A program made the position numbers and the translations under genes. Below, piece after piece: positions 56,890 to 64,000 of a DNA stretch of 64,000 nt. Source of the DNA: Gordionus sp. m RMFG-2023 (taxonomy: Eukaryota; Nematomorpha; Gordioida; Chordodea; Parachordodidae); NCBI RefSeq assembly GCF_954871325.1, contig NC_088777.1:13369366-13433365 (forward strand), in the 5' to 3' direction. Under the pieces are notes generated by a model, which was not told the origin of the DNA, ran no database searches, and was given only the letters and a program-made list of their open reading frames with translations. Positions within the stretch are counted from its first letter, which is position 1. Every line of letters starts with the position of its first letter.

Positions 56890-58272
56890 TTGGTTACAAC
56901 AAAGCATGGGCGGGGTACAGCCCAAAGTACCCCGTGGGCCTCCTCATCCGCCTACGACAAAAAGAAGGATGGGAAACCTGGTGGAACCACTATTCATGAA
57001 AATGAAACCTATGACGGCCATAAACGACCTGATAAAAAGTGCAGAAACCAGTTTACGGGTGATCGAGTTAGGGTTGCGACATTGAATATTGGGAGTATGA
57101 CGGGAAGAGCGGGAGAAGTCATCGATGTATTGTACAGAAGACATATAGATGTGTGCTGCATACAGGAGACTAGATGGAAAGGAAATGGGACCAGAATGAT
57201 TGGCAAGACTAGCGAAAAGTATAAATTCTTTTGGCAAGGAGGTAATGATGGTAAGGCTGGAGTTGGGGTATTGGTTGCGGAGAAATTGGTAGACAAAGTA
57301 GTCAAAGTGAGAAGGCTAGACAACCAGATAATGGTTATCAAGATGATTATTGGTAGAAAGCTATATAATATGATCTCGGCATATGTTCCTCAGGTTGGAA
57401 GAAGTGAAGAAGAGAAAGATGTATTTTGGGACAGTCTATTGGGGGTGACATCGAGACTGGCAAATGAAGAGGGGATTATCCTGGCTGGCGATCTGAATGG
57501 ACATGTGGGAGCGAGTAGTGAGGGTTATGAAGGAGTACATGGAGGGTTCAGTTACGGCATGAGAAATTTGGAAGGAGAGAGGATTTTAGAATTTAGTGAT
57601 GCTATGGATATGATTGTTTGTAATACAATGTTTAAGAAAGAAACAGAGAAGCTGGTGACTTATAAGTCGGGTAGTACCAAAAGTGTTGTGGATTACTTGT
57701 TATTAAGGAGATGTGATCGATGTATAATAAAAAATGTGAAAGTGATACCGGGAGAGGAATGTATAAATCAGCATCGACTAGTTGTAGGAGATCTCACTCT
57801 TAAAGGTGCCAGGGTCACTAAAAGAAAGTTTGTCCCAAGGCTGAAGGTTTGGAAATTGAAGGAGGAGAATGCTAGACGTCAATTCAATATGGCATTGGCG
57901 ATTAGGGAGGCGGAGGTGGCACAAGCATCTGGGGTGAATGACAAGTGGGAAGCCATGAAGAAAGCTTGGGTAATGACAACTGAGGAGGTATGTGGATGGA
58001 CAAAAGGGCCGCCTAGACATAAGGAGACTTGGTGGTGGAGCCTGGAGGTAGCGAAAGCCGTGGATGAGAAACGGAGGTGTTTCAAAGTATGGTATAATAG
58101 CAAAGAAAATAGTGATAATGATATTTACAAGATGGCTAAAAGAAATGCTAAGAAATTAATAGCGAAGGCTCAAGAAGAAAAAAGACACGAGTTTGCTAAA
58201 GAAATGGAACTGATGGAATTGGAAATATGGTTAGAATGGCAAAACAGATGTCAAAAAAGAGGCAGGATGTGA
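56890..58272 (+). CDS. RTE-like LINE: AP-endonuclease segment
   Basis: 460-codon frame. AP-endonuclease motifs: RVATLNIGSM at 61-70, IQETRWKGNG at 91-100, AGDLNGHVGA at 199-208, SVVDYLLLRR at 265-274 and QHRLVVGDL near 294-302 (the SDH-like motif with the catalytic His). It would nick target DNA to start reverse transcription. Past residue about 440 the frame leaves the expected one: a frame change near 58215 means that KQMSKKRQDVIGVKC is read in another frame. The frame's own start is uncertain; the first 57 residues have no counterpart known to me. Confidence 0.85.
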   Translation: MVTTKHGRGTAQSTPWASSSAYDKKKDGKPGGTTIHENETYDGHKRPDKKCRNQFTGDRVRVATLNIGSMTGRAGEVIDVLYRRHIDVCCIQETRWKGNGTRMIGKTSEKYKFFWQGGNDGKAGVGVLVAEKLVDKVVKVRRLDNQIMVIKMIIGRKLYNMISAYVPQVGRSEEEKDVFWDSLLGVTSRLANEEGIILAGDLNGHVGASSEGYEGVHGGFSYGMRNLEGERILEFSDAMDMIVCNTMFKKETEKLVTYKSGSTKSVVDYLLLRRCDRCIIKNVKVIPGEECINQHRLVVGDLTLKGARVTKRKFVPRLKVWKLKEENARRQFNMALAIREAEVAQASGVNDKWEAMKKAWVMTTEEVCGWTKGPPRHKETWWWSLEVAKAVDEKRRCFKVWYNSKENSDNDIYKMAKRNAKKLIAKAQEEKRHEFAKEMELMELEIWLEWQNRCQKRGRM

Positions 58273-59528
58273 TAGGTGTAAAGTGTTTGAAAAATATGGA
58301 AGGAGAAATGACAATTGATAGTAGTGGTATTAAGAACACCTAGAAGATTTACATGAAAGGACTTTTGAATGAAGAAAATGAATGGAATAATAATATTAGT
58401 TGTGCAAAGGTAGAAGGTCCAGGGTGTAAATTTGGCAAGGACGAGATAAGGAGAGCAGTGAAAAAGATGAAGAATGGGAAGGCATCGGGTTTAACGATGG
58501 TGGTATCAGAGATGTTTAAAGGTTCTGATGATTTAGGGATTGAATGGTTAATGAATTTAGCAAATCAGATTGTCACAGAAGGTACTATTCCCGAGGACTG
58601 GCGAAGAAGTATAATTATCCCAGTATACAAGGGGAAAGGTGATCCTTTAGATTGTGGGTCTTACAGAGCTATTAAACTCTTGGAACATGCAATGAAAGTA
58701 TTTGAGAGAGTGTTAGAAAAGCGGATAAGGGAACAAATCAAAATTGATGAAATGCAGTTTGGTTTTACATCGGGAAAAGGCACGACAGATGCAATTTTTG
58801 TGGTGAGACAAATTCAGGAGAAGTATCTTGCGAAGGAAAAGAAACTCTATTATGCGTTTGTTGATTTGGAGAAAGCATTTGATAGGGTGCCGCGTGAGAT
58901 TACAAGATGGGCCTTGAGAAAATCCGGTGTGGAGGAATGGTTAGTTACCGCAGTGATGGCAATGTATGTTGGAGCACAAACAGCAGTACGGACGGATTAT
59001 GGTGATAGTGACAGCTTTGAGGTGAAGGTAGGACTTCATCAAGGATCCGTGCTGAGTCCATTATTATTTATCTTAGTAATGGATGTGGTGGCTAGAGAAA
59101 GGCGTGAAGGACTTCCCTGGGAGATATTATATGCAGATGACCTTGTATTAATGGCAAACAGTGAGGGAGAATTGAGGGATAAAGTTAGTAAATGGAAGAT
59201 GACTATGGAAGCAAAGGGCCTGAAAATGAATGCATCAAAAACAAAGGTGATGATTGGTGGGGAAAATCTAAAGATAGAAGAATCAGGTAAGTGGCCTTGT
59301 GGTGTATGTGGGAAAGGAGTTGCTAGAAATTCTATCCAATGCACCAGATGCCAGAAATGGGTACATAAAAGATGTAATGGGAAAAAAGGCAGTTTGATGT
59401 TAGAAAGAATGATCTTTATTTGTAAAACATGCATGAAAGGGATACATAATAATGATAACCTAAAAAATGGTGGTCTGGATATTGGCAATGGGTTAAACCT
59501 AAAAAAGTGGATAAGTTTTGTTATTTAG
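58216..59528 (+). CDS. RTE-like LINE: reverse transcriptase and PHD-like finger segment
   Basis: The main open part is 58353-59528 (391 codons). A TAG at 58341-58343 interrupts the frame just before (NT-stop-KIYMKGLLNEEN, where Trp would be usual). RT motifs, counted from 58353: GYKASG-like GKASGLTMVVSEMFK at 43-57, FVDLEKAFDRVPRE from 169, HQGSVLSPLLFIL near 230, LYADDLVLM near 258. From residue 316 a Cys/His cluster, CGVC, CTRC, H, C, then CKTC, is like a PHD finger. A frame change in an A-run near 59500 moves the C-terminal part to the frame at 59507. Confidence 0.88.
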
Positions 59529-60193
59529 GTGATATGCTAAACGCAGATGGTGGTGTAGATTCTGATGTTGTTGCAAGGATCAGACAAACTTGGAAGAAGT
59601 TCAGAGAGATGTCGTCTATTCTTACAAATAAAAAAGTTTCTCTGAAGTTAAAGGGGAAAGTTTACGTAAGCTGTGTGAGGAGTTGTTTAGTTTATGGCGG
59701 TGAAACATGGGCAATGAAAGCAATTCACGAAGCCAAATTAGAAAGAACAGAGATGAGGATGGTTAGATGGATGTGTGGGGTATCTCTGAGAGAGAGAAAA
59801 ACTAGCAAGGAATTGCGAGCAAGATTAGGTATAGAAATGATTGGTATGGTAATGCGACGAAATAGACTAAGATGGTTTGGGCATGTGGAACGTATGACAA
59901 GAGATGACTGGGTAAAGAGATGCACAATGATGGAAGTAGGAGGATCAAGACCTAGAGGAAGACCCAAGATGACGTGGACAAATGTGATAGCGGCGGATAT
60001 GAGAAGCTTGAATCTTACAAGTATATGCACAATGATGGAAGTAGGAGGATCAAGACCTAGAGGAAGACCCAAGATGACGTGGACAAATGTGATAGCGGCG
60101 GATATGAGAAGCTTGAATCTTACAAGTATTGATGCTCAGGACCGTCAAAAATGGAAAAGAAAAATCAGAGGGAAAACTGGCCTACCCGGGTAA
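59507..60193 (+). CDS. RTE-like LINE: C-terminal region with duplicated block
   Basis: Reads DKFCYLGDMLNADGGVDSDV, then a KVYVSCVRSCLVYGGETW segment, then RRNRLRWFGHVERM, the typical tail of this LINE group. A 35-residue block starting CTMMEVGGSRPRGRPKMTWT occurs twice in a row from an exact 105 bp DNA duplication (59921-60025 and 60026-60129). Other members known to me have it once. Confidence 0.85.
   Translation: MDKFCYLGDMLNADGGVDSDVVARIRQTWKKFREMSSILTNKKVSLKLKGKVYVSCVRSCLVYGGETWAMKAIHEAKLERTEMRMVRWMCGVSLRERKTSKELRARLGIEMIGMVMRRNRLRWFGHVERMTRDDWVKRCTMMEVGGSRPRGRPKMTWTNVIAADMRSLNLTSICTMMEVGGSRPRGRPKMTWTNVIAADMRSLNLTSIDAQDRQKWKRKIRGKTGLPG
59921..60129 (+). repeat. Exact 105 bp tandem duplication inside the LINE
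   Basis: Unit starts tgcacaatgatggaagtagg. The two units look identical, so the duplication is recent, perhaps after or during insertion. It keeps the reading frame. Confidence 0.9.
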
Positions 60194-60255
60194 ACCTGGA
60201 AATCGCCATAAAACGGAGAAGAAGAAGAAGATCAATCACCCATTCAATTTTCAAG

Positions 60256-60356
60256 ATTTTTTTTTTTTAAAAAAAGCAATTTATAAATTTATAAAATCAA
60301 AATATAATAATGACCTTTTATATTCTAATAAGTATTTAAATGCCATATTAAACATT
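60256..60356 (+). CDS. Candidate host gene, penultimate exon
   Basis: Acceptor attttcaag, donor gtaaag. In phase with the duplicated exon it begins with a run of Phe from a 12-T tract, then KKAIYKFIKSKYNND, LLYSNKYLNAILNI. The T-tract and weak composition leave doubt, but the frame, splice sites and phase all agree. The LINE would be in the intron before it. Confidence 0.4.
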
Positions 60357-60403
60357 GTAAAGGGAGGGGAATTTTAAATACATATTTTATAATAACACAA
60401 AAG
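60357..60403 (+). other. Mini-intron of 47 bp in the candidate host gene
   Basis: Donor gtaaagg, acceptor acaaaag, phase 0. Similar in length to the other mini-introns in this window. Confidence 0.4.
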
Positions 60404-60490
60404 CATATTGATCATAATGATGAAGAAATATATAATACACTCATAACGATCAATATGCTTAAAACAGAACTTATGCCTAATTTTACATAG
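60404..60490 (+). CDS. Candidate host gene, last exon
   Basis: 29 codons, HIDHNDEEIYNTLITINMLK then TELMPNFT and a TAG stop. Function not recognised. The region after it is strongly A+T-rich, as for a 3' end. Confidence 0.4.
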   Translation, partial: HIDHNDEEIYNTLITINMLKTELMPNFT

Positions 60491-62609
60491 TATTTAATTT
60501 ATCCACAATTTGTGAGAATTTTTGTTTATTTATTAATGTTTTATATTTCATTTATGCTCATATTTTATACAAATTATTTTTTTCCATGTATATAACGTTA
60601 TTCGTATATTTTATACTAAATGATACCCTTATAAATAATATATTATAAGATTATATATTTTTTTGTGAATTAAATATGATTTAATAAAAAAAAATATATC
60701 CTTTAATGCTTATAAATGGTCTCATAGTGATAAGTATAAATCCAACGATAAAAAATTTATTCAGGGATTTCCTATTAAGATATGTAACTTATATATATAC
60801 TAATAGAATCTTAAAAAAATTAAAAGATTTGAGGAAATCTGATAATTATATAAATAAGTTTAATCCAACGATAAAAAATTTATTCAGGGATTTCTTAGTA
60901 AGATGAGTAATTAACATATACCCATTAATCATAAAACAATATATTGTATAAACCAATATATATTTATATATCAAAATATACTTTAAATAATTATAATTAA
61001 ATTTTATATATGATGTAAATAAATCATTAAATTATATTCAATATATAAGTAAATTAATATAACTATGTTAATAATATTAACTATTATATTAAATTTAAAT
61101 ATATGATTATATTATATTAAATACTACAAACAATCATATTTAATTATTTTATATATCATTTAATATTAAATACATATAATATTAAAATTATATTATTTAC
61201 TTTATTAAATTTAAATATATTATTTACATTATATGCAAACAATTATATATTTAAATTTCTAATAATTCGTTATATCAATTAATTATATAAATTATAAAAT
61301 CTGTCTCATTTGTAATTACAGATTGAAATTTATTAGCGGGCATGTTTTAATTTAATATTAATATTTTAAATTATCTCGCTTCAACCTTTAGGGGCCATAT
61401 TGGTCGCCATTTTAGCTTATTTGTCTTTTTGATATTTTTTAATATTCGATATAGTGGACCCAAATCGAAATTTGAAAATGGTAGATAAATATTACGCCAC
61501 TAAAAATTTGAAAATAATAAGTAAATATTACGCCGGAAAACTTGAAATCGAAATTAATTGATAAAATAACTTATGAATGTGATAATAAATGTAATAAAAT
61601 ATATATTTAATATGAAATACGAATAAATATTAACAAATATAAATTAATATAAACAATAATATTTTTGAAAAATATATCCGGCATCTGCATTTTTGGGCTT
61701 TGGGGGGGGGGGATTTGTCCCCCTGCCTCTCCCCCCCCCCCGCTGCGTACGCCAATGTATATACTACATATATATCTACTATAATCCTCAAAAAATGTCA
61801 ATCAAATTTATCCAATAGTATTCTTTTATCAATATTTATCCAATGATATTCATTATATATTTTATCCAATAGGATTTTTTTTTATCCAAAGTATTTATAG
61901 ATTAATTCCGCCATCTTAACAATCTCACATTATTTGAGCTTTCATTTAGACGTACCTGTTATTTTAGGCGTAGACAATTTACTTATATAAAATATTTACT
62001 TTTTTAGAAAAATGAAACTTGCTATAATAGTAGTTCTCTACGTTTATCAGGGTTGGGAATATAAAAGATTTGGAGAAGGAGTAGTTATCATCATCCCTTG
62101 ACCATATCGATGAGGCGTCATCAATGAATTGTCCACTTTTTAACTTGAATCTGCTAACCAACTACTCTTGAGTATCTTTGATTAACTTATCAAATATAAT
62201 TTTTATAACTGGTAGCTCAATCTTTATCTCAGCATCTACCCTGGGCCATATTCGATGGACCACATTGAATCATCTAATTTTAATATATATTCCTTGTTTC
62301 CAATAATAATCCAAAATTCTATTTTAATCCATAATTTCTCTGGTCTCATAACCAATAGCCTAATTGCCATATAAATTTCCAAATAACCTCAATTTCTTTA
62401 TTTTAGGTAATTTAAGTTTCATAACATATCAATTTTTCCCAAAGTCACGTTATTAACTAATTTCCACAAATCACCATAATTAAATTCTCCCAATTTCATA
62501 ATTGTTTCAATAATTTTAATATCACAACTATTTCAAATAAATCCCCAAATCATCGTTAAATTGTTATCAAAATGTAACAGATTTCCAAATATTTATAAAT
62601 AGCATTGTT
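60491..62609. other. Intergenic A+T-rich stretch with small repeats
   Basis: A 45 bp block (aatccaacgataaaaaattt, then attcagggatttc) occurs at about 60731 and 60863. A G-run, tgtccccctgcc and C-run at 61698-61742 followed by gctgcgtacgcc is the end of a non-autonomous element (compare 48703). A coding-like but interrupted segment lies at 61985-62260 on the minus strand. Confidence 0.4.
61985..62262 (-). pseudogene. Unrecognised interrupted coding-like segment
   Basis: On the minus strand one frame reads VVHRIWPRVDAEIKIELPVI, then FDKLIKDTQE, a TAG, and on as LVSRFKLKSGQFIDDASSIW and NYSFSKSFIFPTLIN. Composition is less A/T-biased than the surroundings, which suggests a former gene or element. 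No family was recognised. Confidence 0.3.
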
Positions 62610-62945
62610 AATAGTGTCACTAAGGGAGGAAGGAAGTAGTGCCTCGAGCCCTATAAAAAATTTGAAGAGTTCCCTTAAAATTTTGAAATATTTTTATATA
62701 CTGAATGTAATTTTGATACTGTTAGCTAAAAAAAATAAGGTAATTTTGGATACTGTTAGCTAAAAAAATAGGATAATTTTGGATAATGTCAGCTAAAAAA
62801 AAGAAGGTAAATTTGAATAATGTTAGCTAAAAAAATAAGGTAATTCTGGATAATGTTAGCTAAAAAGGTAATTTTGAAAATGATTTTTAAAAATTTCTTT
62901 GAGCCCCCTGAGATTGTAATATTGTAAAGACTAGTGACACCCCTG
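62610..62945. mobile_element. Small non-autonomous element with internal tandem units
   Basis: A gtgtcacta near 62614 and a tagtgacacccctg near 62933 form short inverted ends. The inner part (about 62705-62885) is five to six units of about 36 bp around gttagctaaaaaaataaggt. Its right part matches, inverted, 13125-13215, so this is a repeated family. No coding frame. Confidence 0.6.
62705..62885. repeat. Tandem array of about 36 bp units
   Basis: Units read aattttggataatgttagct followed by an A-run and aaggt, with a few differences each. No spacers between units. Confidence 0.8.
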
Positions 62946-63129
62946 ATATTTTTCTAATACTACTATTAAATTACAATCATAATGATATATTTTGTTATAT
63001 TTTTTAAAATATGGCAGTAATCGTACTAATTATACAACATTTTGTTAAATATTATGATCACCACCAAAAAAGTGCAGAGTAGTTTACTGTATTATTTATT
63101 TTTATATTACCGCGAAATTTCAAATCATA

Positions 63130-64000
63130 CCAAATTTATACTATGAGAAGAGTTGTTAACGCTCCTTTTTAAAAGTAGCTAGCTCCCGCTCCCGCTTTTA
63201 CCTTCTCAAAAGGAGCTAACTCCAGCCCCCGCTACTACATTTTTGAAAGGAGCTAGCTCCCGCTCCAAGTAATGTGCCACTCCAAAACCGCTCCTTTGAT
63301 TTTCATTTTTTAGAAGGTATACGAAACAAAATCATATTTTTTTTATCAATATCAAAATATTTATAACCTTTTATTAGCATTTAAAAGTAATAAATTTTCT
63401 AAATTAGAATCTAACAAACATCCACGCCTCTCCCCTCAGACCTCTTTTGCAATACTAAATAGGCACTCCAAATGAGCTTTAGAGGGAAGTGGGGAATTGT
63501 ATTTTATAAAAATATTTTTTAATTCAGGGAATTTATCAAAATTAGTAATTTTGGCATCATTATTTAAAAAATATTTGTCCAATATATTATCTTCCTGATG
63601 ATCAATTTCATGGAATCCAAAAAAATCTTCCAAATCATTTTGTATTTAAAAGAAAGATTTTTTACTTTTAGATGCTTTTTTAGATTGAAGCTGCTCACTT
63701 TTGAAAATTAAATAGTTTTATACAAATGGCATCTTGCCCTAAAATTTGTTTGATCATTTGGATCAACATCTTTTAGAAGTTTAAAATATTTATTGTGTAA
63801 TGGAAATGGAAATTCGATTTCTTCATCTATGATCTCTAAATCCATAATATCTAAAACTAATTTTTATTATATATCTATAAAATGAATATTGATATGACTT
63901 ACAAGATTTTCCAAAAAATTTTCAATATAAAAAGGAAAAATTTGATGTTTAATATTTAAAATGACTAGATTAAAAACCAATATAAAACTCGGCTAAACAT
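63130..64000 (-). mobile_element. hAT element, internally deleted, running off the window
   Basis: Near 63140-63300 the sequence gagttgttaacgctcc and repeats of gagctagctcccgctcc (inverse ggagcgggagctagctcc) form a hAT-type end and subterminal array. On the minus strand the transposase start with a BED-like finger (63845 down to about 63700) is followed almost at once by the C-terminal dimerisation domain (63640-63436), so the catalytic core has been lost. The other end is outside or close to the window end. Confidence 0.75.
63436..63845 (-). pseudogene. hAT transposase remnant: BED-finger start joined to dimerisation domain
   Basis: From the ATG at 63845: MDLEIIDEEIEFPFPLHNKY, then FKLLKDVDPNDQTNFRARC and, after a stop, a SSFNLKKHLK segment, which is the start and finger of this hAT type. 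The C-terminal part reads FDKFPELKNIFIKYNSPLPS, then HLECLFSIAKEV, the LFIKYNTPLPSSAxVERLFSxG dimerisation motif. The DDE-type core (about 400 residues) that should lie between is absent. Confidence 0.7.

Larger units (their letters stand above)
56689..60228 (+). mobile_element. RTE-like LINE, nearly full length, with 17 bp target duplication
   Basis: 3540 bp between two perfect copies of agatcaatcacccattc (56672-56688 and 60229-60245). The 5' part has the g+c-rich leader typical of this group (ggcatccgattgtaaaaacc). Order: endonuclease (from 57070), reverse transcriptase, a PHD-like zinc finger, and a C-terminal region, ending in a short (gaa)n-type tail without a poly-A run. Two frame changes and one nonsense codon separate the parts, so this copy is not active, but the damage is light. 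Base composition is clearly less A+T-rich than the host sequence. It lies in an intron of the candidate gene. Confidence 0.9.

Noticed and set aside
56837-57085. 82-codon frame at the LINE start as a separate ORF1
   Set aside because: It overlaps the endonuclease frame, has no RNA-binding motif, and RTE-type LINEs often lack a true ORF1.

Overview
The window is a very A+T-rich (about three quarters, by eye) piece of an invertebrate animal genome: spliced host genes, animal-type LINEs, many hAT DNA transposons and one Ty3/gypsy LTR element. Host introns include very short ones (40 to 47 bp) beside introns of several kb. A flatworm-like animal would fit, but nothing here fixes the phylum.

Host genes. 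(1) Minus strand, 9.5-15.1 kb: the 5' exons of a NOM1/SGD1-type nucleolar MIF4G protein. Four short exons are separated by 40-45 bp introns. A 4.7 kb intron holding a decayed hAT transposon then leads to the first MIF4G exon; later exons were not found and probably lie beyond the window start. (2) Plus strand, 36.1-45.9 kb: a two-pore-domain potassium channel of TWK type in at least three exons. It has both pore filters, an unusually long (about 515 residue) cytoplasmic loop between M2 and M3, and a tail of about 470 residues. (3) Plus strand, 50.9-60.5 kb: a candidate unrecognised gene with a tandemly duplicated 72 nt exon. The first exon copy is split by the gypsy element and the following intron holds a LINE.

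Mobile elements fill much of the rest. At 0.5-8 kb a decayed LINE is split by a 4.16 kb hAT-type element with an 8 bp target duplication, and that element itself carries two LINE copies in opposite orientation. Other hAT copies or hAT-like MITEs lie at 10-12.6, 18.3-18.8, 20-22, 25.2-26.0, 35, 41.4-41.8, 47.6-47.8, 49-50.2 and 63.1-64 kb, several with clean 8 bp target duplications. A fold-back element with TA-flanked inverted ends lies at 32.1-33.5 kb.

The youngest insertions are at 50.9-60.2 kb. One is a Ty3/gypsy element (50907-56425) whose two 499 bp LTRs look identical and which looks whole. The other is a nearly full-length RTE-like LINE (56689-60228) with a perfect 17 bp target duplication and visibly richer G+C. 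The gypsy element has an odd plan: a tiny gag with a hydrophobic start and three zinc knuckles but no recognisable capsid region, and an extra zinc-knuckle frame between pol and the 3' LTR.
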